Shown: positions 7,170 to 16,586, numbered from the stretch's first letter. The stretch: DNA of 64,000 bases from an uncultured Marinicella sp. (GCA_947502595.1 CANNAM010000002.1:124001-188000), one strand, 5' to 3'. A program made the numbers and translations. The notes: generated by a model not told the origin, from the sequence alone.

Positions 7170-9344
7170 TTAAAAAGCCTCATTGTATCCTGGTATAGTT
7201 TGTTTAAGTATGCGCCTCGGATCTCTGCCTAATGAACCCAAGCCGTGTAATTGTATTTCTGCATAAATGCCGTTATTTGACTGTCCCAATTCATCAGTCA
7301 GATAATGTCTGCCCATCAACCGAAAAGACCAACAGCAATTCTTACGCTCATAACCAAACAGCGCTTCAATGGTTTTGTTGTGTTGGGTGGAGTAGTTCCA
7401 ACGGGCAATAAGCCGATGCTGGTCCTTTATTGGTATGACAAAAGAAGTGTCAAACTGTTCCAATTGATTGCGTCTGAATCGATAGGCGAAGTTAAACACA
7501 CCCTGTTTCGCCGTTTTTCTTTGAACTCGAAATAATCCACGTTCAACTTCTGATTCAGTTTGGTCATAATGGATGCTCATACCAGCACTCCAAAACCGAT
7601 TCAGAAAGTGATTGTATTCAATCACCAATGGAGATTTCGTTAAATCTTCGGGTTGATTGTTAATTTGTACCACTTGGTCATCAAAATACTTAATTTGACC
7701 CAAGGTGATATTCCACTGTTCTCGCCCACTGCCTGCAAAGCTTCGGTGGGTTACTGCTGCAGCGACTTGGTTCATATCTGATTGTCGGTCTGCACCCGAA
7801 AACCGATTGGTTTGGAACAACAGTGATGAGCCAAATGTCAACTCGCGGCTGTCAAATATAGGTATGTCAGTTTGGTCTCGCTCAGGTGCATAGGCATAAA
7901 ACAAGCGAGGTTCGATGGTTTTAAAGCCCCCTGATGTGGTGGTTTTTTCAAAACTCAAGCCCATGTCCAAGGAACCAATTGGCAAATTCCTGCTTATATT
8001 ATCGCGCACATCATCAAACTGATATTGGGTACTGCGGTATTGTAGCCTGGGCTTGATATAGCCCCAAGCATTAGACCATTGCTTCTCAACCCAAGGGTTT
8101 ATGTCACTGCGCCAAGCACCGACTGAGTCTTCACGGTAAAAATTCACCAATTCCGTAGCCAACCCATAATTCAGTTGTAACCGGTAATTGTATTCAAACC
8201 AATCAAAATTAATTTCCGGCAAGGTTTGATAGGGTTGATTGGCACTGGTGATGTTTTGGCTGAGTACTTGGTAATCATTTATGCCAGCGAAAAAACGCCA
8301 TGTTAAGCCATTACCCTGTACATTAATGCCGCTTTTAAGATAGGGTGTCGAACTGATGTATGAACTGGAAGCAAAGTCTTCATAATACTGAGAGTCTGTA
8401 ACATGATTGAGGTCACTGTTGAACAACCAAGCACTGCCAAATCGAGTTTGGTGGGTGTATTCAATCAGCCCTCGGTCACGATTACGCCGATCATCATTGG
8501 GCAAATAACTGCCCAAAAAAGTGCCTCTACTGCTGTCACTCAAGTACCTGAACTCAGCCCCTAACAACAAACCATGTTGCTGCAAAAACCGTGGCGTTAA
8601 TGTGGCATCCATTTGCGGGGCAATATTAATGTAATAAGGCAATGATAAATCCAAGCCGGTATTATCTGAGTACGAAAATCCAGGAATCAAAAGGCCGGTT
8701 CTTCGGTCATCATTCAATGGCAATTTCGCCCAAGGTAAATAGAACACAGGTACGTCCTTGAACCGCAAACTGACCCCCTTAAAAGTACCCATACCAGCCT
8801 CATGATCTAAAGTAACTGATTTGGAAACAATTTCCCAATCTCGCTGTTCAGGCGAACATGTCGAAAAAGTCAAACTATGTAACTGAGAAGTGTTTTCGCC
8901 CATGGTCATCCGTTGGGCTTGGCCATTCATGTCAGAATCAAGCAAAAAATAATCCACAGTTTCTAACTCAGCGCTCATATCAGTCGAGTTGAATTGTGCT
9001 TTGGCGGCACTGATGCGTTGACTGCCATTTTGTATCATTACCCCACCTTCGGTATCAAACAACTGCTCCACTTGGTGGTAATAGAGTTTAGGTGCCATCA
9101 ATCTGAATTCATCTTGAATGATACATATATCACCATCCAGTAGAAACTCATTTGGTCCGAGCACAGCCGAACGGCTAGCCAGTACACTGGTCTTGCCAGG
9201 GGTAAAGGCCTGCGCCAAACATTTTTGTTGTGCTTCACTCATATTCACATCTATGACTGGACAGCTGGCTGGTTCTGCCTGAGCTGAAAGGTGAACGGTC
9301 ATGATGAAAGTGCAGAACAACGATTTTAAGAATGGGTTCTTCAA
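7170..9344 (-). CDS. lptD: LPS-assembly protein LptD
   Basis: LptD is the outer-membrane beta-barrel that, with the lipoprotein LptE, inserts lipopolysaccharide into the outer leaflet. The frame encodes about 724 residues: a signal peptide, an N-terminal OstA/LptA-like beta-jellyroll, and a long barrel with alternating aromatic strands. The conserved disulfide cysteines are present: one just after the signal (PASCPV), one in FSTCSPEQRDW, and a C-terminal NCCW pair. No ATG fits. I chose TTG 9344, which gives a good signal peptide and has GGA 7 bases upstream. TTG 9371 would be almost leaderless next to the TATAAT at plus 9381-9386. Confidence 0.93.
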   Translation of the reverse strand: MKNPFLKSLFCTFIMTVHLSAQAEPASCPVIDVNMSEAQQKCLAQAFTPGKTSVLASRSAVLGPNEFLLDGDICIIQDEFRLMAPKLYYHQVEQLFDTEGGVMIQNGSQRISAAKAQFNSTDMSAELETVDYFLLDSDMNGQAQRMTMGENTSQLHSLTFSTCSPEQRDWEIVSKSVTLDHEAGMGTFKGVSLRFKDVPVFYLPWAKLPLNDDRRTGLLIPGFSYSDNTGLDLSLPYYINIAPQMDATLTPRFLQQHGLLLGAEFRYLSDSSRGTFLGSYLPNDDRRNRDRGLIEYTHQTRFGSAWLFNSDLNHVTDSQYYEDFASSSYISSTPYLKSGINVQGNGLTWRFFAGINDYQVLSQNITSANQPYQTLPEINFDWFEYNYRLQLNYGLATELVNFYREDSVGAWRSDINPWVEKQWSNAWGYIKPRLQYRSTQYQFDDVRDNISRNLPIGSLDMGLSFEKTTTSGGFKTIEPRLFYAYAPERDQTDIPIFDSRELTFGSSLLFQTNRFSGADRQSDMNQVAAAVTHRSFAGSGREQWNITLGQIKYFDDQVVQINNQPEDLTKSPLVIEYNHFLNRFWSAGMSIHYDQTESEVERGLFRVQRKTAKQGVFNFAYRFRRNQLEQFDTSFVIPIKDQHRLIARWNYSTQHNKTIEALFGYERKNCCWSFRLMGRHYLTDELGQSNNGIYAEIQLHGLGSLGRDPRRILKQTIPGYNEAF

Positions 9345-9380
9345 GTTGTTTCCGATTTTATTTTGGCTCAATTGTAAAAT

Positions 9381-9386
9381 ATTATA
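9381..9386 (-). promoter_or_regulatory. -10 element of the lptD operon promoter
   Basis: The minus strand reads TATAAT here, about 37 bases before the chosen lptD start. No consensus -35 is visible 16-18 bases upstream, so an extended or activator-dependent promoter is possible. Confidence 0.45.
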
Positions 9387-9421
9387 ATATCTGTTTTACA
9401 TTCTGAATCGGCTATTTTAAT

Positions 9422-9514
9422 ATGGATGAAGGCAAATGTCCTGTATGGATATTTATTATTTGTATTGTGATCACTGCAATTGTATCTAGACAGCATGATG
9501 ATCACCCCAATTGA
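9422..9514 (+). CDS. Possible 30-residue membrane micro-protein
   Basis: An ATG at 9422 opens a 30-residue frame (MDEGKCPVW, then IFIICIVITAIV, then SRQHDDHPN) with a single hydrophobic segment and a charged tail. It lies in the divergent space between lptD and the YegP-like gene and ends 12 bases before the latter's ATG. There is no clear ribosome binding site. It may be spurious; I list it because the membrane-like middle and polar ends are unusual for random sequence. Confidence 0.25.
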   Translation: MDEGKCPVWIFIICIVITAIVSRQHDDHPN

Positions 9515-9526
9515 GAGTTAACAATC

Positions 9527-9859
9527 ATGGCAGGTAAATTTTGTATATCTAAAGGTAAAGACGGAAAAGACTATTTTTCATTGAAAGCCGGCAACGGTGA
9601 AGTGATCCTTCAATCACAAGGTTACAGCTCAGCTTCCGGTTGTGAAAACGGCATCGAATCTGTAAGAACCAATTCTCAAGATGAATCTAAATTTGAATGC
9701 AGAGAAGCCAAAGATGGCCGCACTTATTTTGTTTTAAAAGCCAACAACGGCCAAGAAATCGGTCGCTCCCAAATGTATAAAACCGACAGTGGCTGTAAAA
9801 ACGGCATGGCCTCAGTGGCAAAAAATGCCGCAGATGCAACTGTAGTTGACGAAAGATAA
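9527..9859 (+). CDS. YegP-like protein with tandem DUF1508 repeats
   Basis: A 110-residue cytoplasmic protein made of two DUF1508/YegP repeats. Each has the pattern F-K-D-G-x-x-Y-F-x-L-K-A-x-N-G-x-x-I, then SQ-Y-S-G-C-x-N-G-I-S-V. Repeat one spans roughly residues 4-50 and repeat two 55-100. Relatives such as E. coli YegP form small duplicated beta-beta-alpha folds; their function is not established. A GAGAG ribosome binding site precedes ATG 9527 and a strong terminator follows 17 bases after the stop, so it appears to be a single-gene transcript. Confidence 0.9.
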   Translation: MAGKFCISKGKDGKDYFSLKAGNGEVILQSQGYSSASGCENGIESVRTNSQDESKFECREAKDGRTYFVLKANNGQEIGRSQMYKTDSGCKNGMASVAKNAADATVVDER

Positions 9860-9876
9860 GATTTAAAATCACCGGC

Positions 9877-9908
9877 AAAGACACTTTTGTATTAAAGTGT
9901 CTTTTTTT
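9877..9908 (+). terminator. Rho-independent terminator after the YegP-like gene
   Basis: An 11-bp perfect stem, AAAGACACTTT (9877-9887) with AAAGTGTCTTT (9894-9904), has a 6-base loop and runs into seven T. It reads in the plus direction. Confidence 0.92.
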
Positions 9909-9925
9909 ATGCGCACGATATAATC

Positions 9926-10663
9926 ATGGCTTGGTTTGATAACAACGAAATGTGGGAAATTTTTTACGACTGTATGTTTGACCGTGAAAGTTTTGTTGTG
10001 GCCAACCAACAGTGTCAACAAATCTTGGATTTAGTTAATCAACCAGTCACCTCAGTTTTGGACATGGCTTGTGGTCCTGGACGTCATGTATTGGGTTTTT
10101 CGCGTTTGAACAAACAAGTTACCGGGGTGGATTTAAGTGGTTATTTATTGAACCAAGCCGCCAATTTGATTGACCAAGAACAATTGAATGCCAATCTTGT
10201 CCACAGCGACTTGTTGGCCTACCAACCTGAACTTAAATTTGACTTAATAACCAATTTGTTCACTTCTTTTGGGTACTATGCCGAACCTGCGGATAACCAA
10301 CAGCTGTTAAACCATGCCTTTAATTGGCTTAATCAAAATGGTGTGTTGGTGATTGATACTTTTGGTAAAGAACAGGCAGCCCATGCGATTGAACCGGTGC
10401 ACTGTACTGAATATGACAACGGCGATTTGCGCTTTGAACGACCATTACTGGTTGATAACATGCGGGTGTATTCGAATGAATGGATTTTGGTGCGCGACAA
10501 TCAAGCCCACCGCTGGGAGTACGAGCATTTTGTCTATTCAGCTGAAGAATTAACTCAGATGTTGCATCAAGCGGGCTTTAAGTCTGTCGAAATTTATGGC
10601 TCTTTAAGCAAGGACGATTACGATTTAGCTGCTGAACGTTTGGTGGCAGTGGCAAGGAAATAA
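9926..10663 (+). CDS. Class I SAM-dependent methyltransferase, substrate unknown
   Basis: A 245-residue protein with a Rossmann methyltransferase fold. Motif I is VLDMACGPGRHV, followed by an acidic residue after the second strand (VTGVDLSG) and motif IV-like KFDLITNLFTSFGYY. The N-terminal MAWFDNNEMWEIFYDCMF matches a broad bacterial family that opens with W-F-x-x-E-x-x-W. The family members' targets are mostly unassigned. The start has no ribosome binding site, and TATAAT lies immediately before it (9919-9924), so start and promoter assignment are unclear. It converges with the mscS-like gene. Confidence 0.8.
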   Translation: MAWFDNNEMWEIFYDCMFDRESFVVANQQCQQILDLVNQPVTSVLDMACGPGRHVLGFSRLNKQVTGVDLSGYLLNQAANLIDQEQLNANLVHSDLLAYQPELKFDLITNLFTSFGYYAEPADNQQLLNHAFNWLNQNGVLVIDTFGKEQAAHAIEPVHCTEYDNGDLRFERPLLVDNMRVYSNEWILVRDNQAHRWEYEHFVYSAEELTQMLHQAGFKSVEIYGSLSKDDYDLAAERLVAVARK

Positions 10664-10716
10664 ACCAGACCGCACAACTCTTTGCACGGCCTTCTCAATT
10701 ACCTGCTGTATTTAAA

Positions 10717-11619
10717 TTACTTCTCAGGCTGCACAACTTGATGCAAGTGGACATCTTGTTGTGGGTAAGGGAAACTACAACCACCGGCCTCTATGTTGAG
10801 TTTGATTTGCTCCATAAGCTCACCGTAAACCATCCAATAATCTTCGGTCTTTACCCAGGGCCTGACGTTAAAATCAACGCTGGATGCACCCAGGTTTTTC
10901 AACATCACTCCTGGCGCTGGATCAGCCAGTACAGCAGGGTGGTTTGAAATGGTATCGAGTAAAATTTGTTTGGCTACTTTGATGTCATCTTCATAATTCA
11001 CACCAATAACTAAATCAATTCGACGTTTGGCCTCTGTGGTGTAGTTGGTGATTACATCAGAGGTGATTTGACCATTAGGTATGATCAGTTCTTTGTTATC
11101 TGGTGAGTGTAAAATGGTGCTGAACAATTTAAGTTCAGTGACCTTACCTGCAGTGCCTGCCACTTCAACAAAGTCACCTTTTTTAAACGGTCGAGTTAGA
11201 ACCAGCATCACTCCCGAGGCTAAGTTTGATAACGAATCCTTCAATGCCAAACCTATGGCAAGTCCAGCAGCACCCATCACCGCAATCAAGGATGTGGTTT
11301 GCACCCCAACTTGACCCAGCGCCATAACAACTACGGCTGCCAATATAATGTAGTAAATGACACTTTTGATGAAGTTAACCAAAATCACTTCATTGCCTGA
11401 CTTGGCCAAACCTTTGCCGGTCATGTTGCTGACAAATTGAGCAACTCTTTTACCGATCCAAAATATCAAAACAGCCAGCAACAGTGATTGAGCCACATCT
11501 ATCAACATTTCTGGGTTGGTCAAATACTCAGCCAGTTGGGATTTAATTTGTTGAAATAAGTTGCCGGCATTGTCAGCACTGGCGTCATTGACCGTCGCTG
11601 CTTCGGTGTTTGCTTGCAT
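10717..11619 (-). CDS. Small-conductance mechanosensitive channel, MscS family
   Basis: MscS channels open on membrane tension and release solutes during hypo-osmotic shock. The 300-residue length matches the short MscS class. After a polar N-terminal stretch there are three membrane segments: about 40-60 (IDVAQSLLLAVLIFWIG), 83-102 (FIKSVIYYIILAAVVVMAL), and the pore helix with AVMGAAGLAIGLALKDSLSN. The beta domain (FKKGDFVEVAGTAGKV) and the C-terminal alpha/beta vestibule follow. A CAGGAG ribosome binding site precedes ATG 11619. Sixty-nine bases separate it from the alpha/beta hydrolase end. Confidence 0.94.
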   Translation of the reverse strand: MQANTEAATVNDASADNAGNLFQQIKSQLAEYLTNPEMLIDVAQSLLLAVLIFWIGKRVAQFVSNMTGKGLAKSGNEVILVNFIKSVIYYIILAAVVVMALGQVGVQTTSLIAVMGAAGLAIGLALKDSLSNLASGVMLVLTRPFKKGDFVEVAGTAGKVTELKLFSTILHSPDNKELIIPNGQITSDVITNYTTEAKRRIDLVIGVNYEDDIKVAKQILLDTISNHPAVLADPAPGVMLKNLGASSVDFNVRPWVKTEDYWMVYGELMEQIKLNIEAGGCSFPYPQQDVHLHQVVQPEK

Positions 11620-11688
11620 GATTGACTCCTGTAAAAAATCGATTATTTTACCAAACTTGGTGGTTACAACCTTGTGAAGATAGGTGAA

Positions 11689-12327
11689 TTATTTGTTCGG
11701 CGCAGTACCCTGTTCAGCTTGACGCAAAAACGCCAACGTTTTTTGCATTGCAGTTTTGTCGCGCAACAAGCCAAAATGACTGCTGTGTATTTTTTCGTGC
11801 TGATCGATCCAGTCTGCTTCCGTTTCAGCAACACCAACTGTGCCATCACTGGGGCCCAAACGCCTTTCAATGAATCGACCTAACCCATAAGGTGAAGTGC
11901 CGGCTATCATCATTGATGGGCGCAAAACTTGTGGCATAGAAACACCAACAGTTAGCGGCTCCGTCGCATGTTTCAACAAACCAGTGTGCCAGCCCATTTG
12001 CTGAAGTTTCTGGGCCACTCTAGAGCCATTAACTGGGGAGCCCAGCATCAATAATTTGCCGGATTTTTTGATCTTTGGTAGGGCGCGCATGGTCAGAATT
12101 CCGCCCATCGAATGGACCACCAAATGCACAGTCGCTTCGGGTCGAGAGTTAACAAATGCTGTCAGTTGCATCAACGTGAGCTCAAAGGCTTGTTGGGTGG
12201 TTTTATAACCAAACAAATACACCTTGTAACCCTGTGCGGTTAAAAAGCGGCGGTAAGCATTCCATGTCCACCGCTTCATCCATAAACCATGGACCAGAAC
12301 CACCGCTTCTTGCTGTTGTTCAATCAT
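11689..12327 (-). CDS. Alpha/beta hydrolase (lipase/PGAP1-like)
   Basis: A 212-residue cytoplasmic alpha/beta hydrolase. The oxyanion region is VVLVHGLWMKRWTW and the nucleophile elbow is VVHSMGG. A likely acid lies in GPSDGTVGV, and the catalytic histidine is in IHSSHFGLL near the C-terminus. There is no signal peptide. The fold and motif order resemble triacylglycerol lipase or PGAP1-like esterases, but the substrate cannot be deduced. It begins 6 bases after aspS and is probably co-transcribed with it. Confidence 0.85.
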   Translation of the reverse strand: MIEQQQEAVVLVHGLWMKRWTWNAYRRFLTAQGYKVYLFGYKTTQQAFELTLMQLTAFVNSRPEATVHLVVHSMGGILTMRALPKIKKSGKLLMLGSPVNGSRVAQKLQQMGWHTGLLKHATEPLTVGVSMPQVLRPSMMIAGTSPYGLGRFIERRLGPSDGTVGVAETEADWIDQHEKIHSSHFGLLRDKTAMQKTLAFLRQAEQGTAPNK

Positions 12328-12333
12328 TGACGA

Positions 12334-14109
12334 TCAAGCATCCTCATCAGGTTCGATCACCTGAATATGTGCTTCGGCCAATTGGTCGGCATCAATATTT
12401 GAAGGTGCACTGGTGAGTGGGCAAGCACCGCTTGAGGTTTTAGGAAATGCAATCACTTCACGAATCGATTCTTCGCCACACATTAAGGTAGCTAAACGGT
12501 CAACACCAAAAGCAATACCACCATGTGGAGGGCAACCAAATTGTAAGGCCTCTAATAAAAAGCCAAATTTATCTTCTGCTTGCTGCTCACTGATGCCAAG
12601 TAGTTCCAATACCGCGGATTGCATTTTTTGATCATGAATACGGATAGAACCGCCACCCAACTCAACGCCATTGAGTACCATGTCATAACCTTTTGAAATT
12701 GCTTCACCAGGGTTGTCTTGCAGTGACTCAACAGAGCCAGTAGGCGCAGTGAAAGGATGATGCAAGGCATCCCAGCGTTGTTCGTCTTCATTGAACTCAA
12801 ACATTGGAAAGTCAACCACCCACAATGGCTGCCATGTGTCACTGACCCGACCGATGTCTTGACCTACTTTGATGCGCAAGGCACCCATGAATTGAGTCAC
12901 TTCATTGAAATTGCCGGCACCAAAAAACAACAAATCACCATTTTCAGCTTGGGTGGCCGACAAAATACCTGCCAATGCATCGTCACTGAGGAACTTCACA
13001 ATAGGTGATTGCAGACCCTCTTTACCAGCGGCTTTATCGTTGACCTTTATCCAAGCCAAACCACGGGCACCATAACGTCGAGCATACGGCTCATATTCAT
13101 CAATTTGTTTGCGGGTAAAGTTGGCACCACCTTGAGGCACTTTCAGTACCGCCACCCGACCTTTCGGGTCATTGGCTGGCGCTGAAAAAACCTTGAACTC
13201 TGAATCTTTCACTGCATCGGCCACATCAACCAACTCTAAATCTATGCGCAAATCTGGTTTATCAGAACCGTAACGACGCATGGCTTCAGCATAAGTCATT
13301 CTTGGGAACGGATTGACCAATTCAACACCCATCACTTCCTTGAAGGTATCACGAATCAATTGTTCAGCCATCTGTAACACATCTTCTTGCTCTACAAAGG
13401 CCATCTCAATATCCAATTGAGTGAATTCTGGTTGTCGATCGGCTCGCAGGTCTTCATCCCTGAAACAACGTGCAATTTGGTAATAACGGTCCATGCCTGA
13501 CATCATCAACAACTGTTTGAACAGTTGTGGCGATTGTGGCATGGCATAGAACTGACCAGGGTTCATCCGTGATGGCACCAAAAAGTCGCGCGCGCCTTCT
13601 GGTGTGGCTTTGGTCAACACCGGGGTTTCAACATCTAAAAAATCACGGCTGTGTAAATGGTTACGCAAGGCATGGGTTAACTTAGACCGCAAACGCATGT
13701 TGTGTTGCATGTTTTCGCGACGCAAATCCAAATAACGGTATTGCAAGCGGATGTTTTCACCGGGGTTCTCATCCAACATAAAGGGCAATGGCTTGGATGG
13801 ATTCAACACATGGTATTCATCCACCACCACTTCAATTTTACCGGTGTTTAATTTGCTGTTACTTTGACCTTCTGGGCGACTCCTGACTGTGCCTTTAACG
13901 CGCAAACAGTACTCATACCTGGCCCCGTCAGCAATTTTAAAGGCCGCTTCATTGTCCGGCTCAACCACCACTTGTAGCAAACCTGTGTGGTCTCGCAAAT
14001 CAATAAAAATAACCCCGCCATGGTCGCGTCTATTACCCACCCAACCACAAACTTCAACTTGTTGATCCAAGTATTTTTCCGTGACTTGACCACAAAATTC
14101 ATTCCGCAT
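12334..14109 (-). CDS. aspS: Aspartyl-tRNA synthetase
   Basis: This enzyme charges tRNA-Asp with aspartate in the cytoplasm. The 591-residue protein is the long bacterial type: an N-terminal OB-fold anticodon-binding domain ([16 protein letters not shown]) and a class II catalytic core with motif 2 ([20 protein letters not shown]). The bacterial GAD insertion lies around residues 285-410, and motif 3 ([10 protein letters not shown]) is near the end. I start it at ATG 14109 (MRNEFCGQ), matching the family start, rather than at an in-frame TTG 9 bases upstream. Whether it also charges tRNA-Asn cannot be judged by eye. Confidence 0.97.
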   Translation of the reverse strand: MRNEFCGQVTEKYLDQQVEVCGWVGNRRDHGGVIFIDLRDHTGLLQVVVEPDNEAAFKIADGARYEYCLRVKGTVRSRPEGQSNSKLNTGKIEVVVDEYHVLNPSKPLPFMLDENPGENIRLQYRYLDLRRENMQHNMRLRSKLTHALRNHLHSRDFLDVETPVLTKATPEGARDFLVPSRMNPGQFYAMPQSPQLFKQLLMMSGMDRYYQIARCFRDEDLRADRQPEFTQLDIEMAFVEQEDVLQMAEQLIRDTFKEVMGVELVNPFPRMTYAEAMRRYGSDKPDLRIDLELVDVADAVKDSEFKVFSAPANDPKGRVAVLKVPQGGANFTRKQIDEYEPYARRYGARGLAWIKVNDKAAGKEGLQSPIVKFLSDDALAGILSATQAENGDLLFFGAGNFNEVTQFMGALRIKVGQDIGRVSDTWQPLWVVDFPMFEFNEDEQRWDALHHPFTAPTGSVESLQDNPGEAISKGYDMVLNGVELGGGSIRIHDQKMQSAVLELLGISEQQAEDKFGFLLEALQFGCPPHGGIAFGVDRLATLMCGEESIREVIAFPKTSSGACPLTSAPSNIDADQLAEAHIQVIEPDEDA

Positions 14110-14480
14110 GATAATCAATCTGTAAAAAAGCCAGTGATTTTACCTCAAGGCAGCACTGATATATAGGAAATACCGCAACTGGCTCTAAAAAATCCGGGTT
14201 CAAAGGTTGATTCTTCAACAAGAATAGCCCGAACGTCAGGACGCACCATGCAACAAGTTGGCATATGGGCGGCAGCCGTTGGCCGTCAATGAGCTTTGTG
14301 GCACCCCTGCACTTATCTGTTTTTTCATTCAGAATACTGTCATGTAAGGCTTAAAGAGGCTATATAATAGTGATAGAGTTCACAATACGCAGATTTTTCC
14401 GTTAAGCTGACATTCAAGCCACAGCGTTATAATGTAAGCACAAAACAGTTAAACCGAGTCAATAGGGTTGGGAAAAGATT
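14110..14480. promoter_or_regulatory. Intergenic region between aspS and the kinase gene
   Basis: This 371-base divergent region shows no gene. TATAAT at 14363-14368 on the plus strand is a candidate -10 for the kinase gene, with no convincing -35. The aspS promoter should lie in the left part but is not recognisable by eye. Confidence 0.4.
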
Positions 14481-16535
14481 ATGTCAAAAGATATTAAAAA
14501 GAAAAAATTTGGTCACTATGAAGTGATTTCAGAGCTGGGTAGAGGCGGTATGGGCGTGGTTTATAAAGCCTGGGAACCTTCATTGAACCGCCATGTGGCG
14601 ATCAAAGCTTTGGGCGAACACTTACTTGGGGACGAGGGCTTGATTGAGCGCTTCACCCGAGAGGCCAAAAGCATGGCAGCCATTAACCACCCTAATGTAA
14701 TCCAAGTTTATTACATTGGTATGGAAGGCCCGCAACCTTATTTTTCGATGGAATTCATTGAAGGTGAATCATTGGATGACTTATTGCGTGGCAACAATGT
14801 TTTGACCGTGGCCCATGCCAAAGAAATTTTACGTCAAGCTTGTGCCGGTTTGGCTGTAGCCCATGACCGGGACCTGGTGCACCGAGACATCAAACCAGCC
14901 AACTTGATGCTGTGTGAAGACGGCACCGTTAAAGTGGTTGATTTTGGTATTGCTCAAACCCGTGAATACGGCGACAAGCTTACCAACACCGGTGAATTTG
15001 TAGGTACGCCAGGTTATTTATCGCCTGAAGTTTGTACTGGACAAGACGTTGATTCTCGCTCAGACATTTTTGCCTTGGGCATTGTCTTTTATGAAATGCT
15101 GGCCGGCAAGGTGCCCTTCGAAAATGACAGCCCATTGGGTTTGATGTTGGAAGTGGTGCAAGCAGAGATCCCTGACATCCGCGCAGTTAACAAGAAAGTC
15201 GACAAGAAAACCAGCTATATTTTAGAAAAAATGATTGCTAAAAATCCTAACGAACGCTGTCAGTCTTGCCAAGAAGTGATTAAACACCTCGGTCCATCAA
15301 CCATTGAGCTGAGTTTGGCTGAAATCAAACAACAAGCCATTTCAGTGCAACACGAAAAGAAACAACCCAGTATTTCACAGCAAGTGACTTTACCGAATGC
15401 ATCAGCGGTTGCAACAGCCGTTCCCGCCAGTCGGAAAAAGTCGAATAAAGCCGTGTGGGCGGTTTTGACCTTGGCTGTGGCAGTTGGCGTCGGTGCCATT
15501 GGCATCCATGAGGGTTACATCCCTTCACCGTTCAAATCTGATGACTACCAAGCCATGACCTTATTGGGTGATGACAGTACAGACATGCAATTACAAGATG
15601 TGAAACTGAAATCTACACAAGAGTTGGCCCAACAAAGTGATGCAATGAATGCTGAATTTGCGGCCAATCAAACACCCAATGAAGCACACAACACCCCTGA
15701 AAACAGTACGAACAGCCAACCAACTGTTGACACAGAAACAGCCAGCGGCCAATTTGCAGCGCAGTCCGAAAGCAGTGACAAGTCATTGAACGTAACCGCT
15801 GCAGAAAACATACAAACAGCTGAACAAACAACACCCGACACCATGTCTGATGTAATGTCTACAACCGCTCAACAAGCCAACTCAACACCACCGACATTCA
15901 GGATTGAAACCAGTCAAGCTGAAAACAACAGCGCAGGTCAAATCAACCTTGAGAAGGTCAACCAAGCTGAAAGTGTGGTCACCGAAAAAACCTTGGCCGT
16001 GGTTGAAACCAACACCCAACAAGCGCAACCCAGCATGGAAAAATTCGTAGCGCAACAAAGCCAACCAGTGGTCAGAAAACCCAAATTGGTGAAGAAAGAC
16101 AAAGGTGTTGCCATCTTGGTATTTGGTGATCCTGCAGTAGCCAATCCGATTGAAAAAATACTTGAATCCGAATTGCGCCGCGATAACATCAAGGTTTTAA
16201 ACGAGCAATTTGTTCCAGGACTTGCACAAATCATGGCCCAAGGTGTGGATTTAGCTGCCATCAAAGCCAAATTAGATGCCTATGGTGGACAAGCCATGAT
16301 CATCGCCAACGTCAACCATGTGGGCCAACAAACCCTTGAATATTACGGTCGCCAATCTGAATTGGTCAATGCCCAGTTGGATGTTGACAGTTATGACTTG
16401 CTCACTGGAGATTCAATTGGCACTGGCTACGGCGCTGCTTTAAGCTACACCAGTTTAAACGCCACAGAAACAGCTCAAGATGCAGTGATGGAGTTTGTTG
16501 ACCGTTTAAAACAAGACCTGAAAAATAAACACTGA
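14481..16535 (+). CDS. Transmembrane Hanks-type Ser/Thr protein kinase with unusual C-terminal domain
   Basis: A 684-residue membrane kinase. The catalytic domain occupies about residues 12-270: glycine loop LGRGGMGVVYK (19-29), lysine K42 in VAIK, HRDIKPAN from residue 134, and DFG at 154-156. All catalytic residues are intact. A single membrane segment at about 323-343 is followed by some 190 residues rich in Q, T, S and N. A folded C-terminal domain runs from about 540 to 684 (GVAILVFGDPAVANPIEKI onward), presumably periplasmic. It has no PASTA or TPR repeats and looks vaguely like envelope CsgG/FlgT-type alpha/beta domains, so the signal sensed is unknown. It is followed by a hairpin at 16547. 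Confidence 0.93.
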   Translation: MSKDIKKKKFGHYEVISELGRGGMGVVYKAWEPSLNRHVAIKALGEHLLGDEGLIERFTREAKSMAAINHPNVIQVYYIGMEGPQPYFSMEFIEGESLDDLLRGNNVLTVAHAKEILRQACAGLAVAHDRDLVHRDIKPANLMLCEDGTVKVVDFGIAQTREYGDKLTNTGEFVGTPGYLSPEVCTGQDVDSRSDIFALGIVFYEMLAGKVPFENDSPLGLMLEVVQAEIPDIRAVNKKVDKKTSYILEKMIAKNPNERCQSCQEVIKHLGPSTIELSLAEIKQQAISVQHEKKQPSISQQVTLPNASAVATAVPASRKKSNKAVWAVLTLAVAVGVGAIGIHEGYIPSPFKSDDYQAMTLLGDDSTDMQLQDVKLKSTQELAQQSDAMNAEFAANQTPNEAHNTPENSTNSQPTVDTETASGQFAAQSESSDKSLNVTAAENIQTAEQTTPDTMSDVMSTTAQQANSTPPTFRIETSQAENNSAGQINLEKVNQAESVVTEKTLAVVETNTQQAQPSMEKFVAQQSQPVVRKPKLVKKDKGVAILVFGDPAVANPIEKILESELRRDNIKVLNEQFVPGLAQIMAQGVDLAAIKAKLDAYGGQAMIIANVNHVGQQTLEYYGRQSELVNAQLDVDSYDLLTGDSIGTGYGAALSYTSLNATETAQDAVMEFVDRLKQDLKNKH

Positions 16536-16546
16536 TATGGCCTGCC

Positions 16547-16586
16547 AGCATCACCTGATTAACACCCGATTTAATTGGGTGATGCT
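16547..16586. repeat. Inverted repeat with two competing stems between kinase and glycosyltransferase
   Basis: AGCATCACC (16547-16555) pairs perfectly with GGTGATGCT (16578-16586). Inside, CACCC (16563-16567) can instead pair with GGGTG (16577-16581), which shares bases with the first stem. There is no T-run, so it is not a standard terminator. It may be an mRNA processing or attenuation element. Confidence 0.4.

Noticed and set aside
9919-9924. TATAAT directly before the methyltransferase start as its promoter
   Set aside because: It is 1 base before the ATG, too near for normal initiation at that codon.
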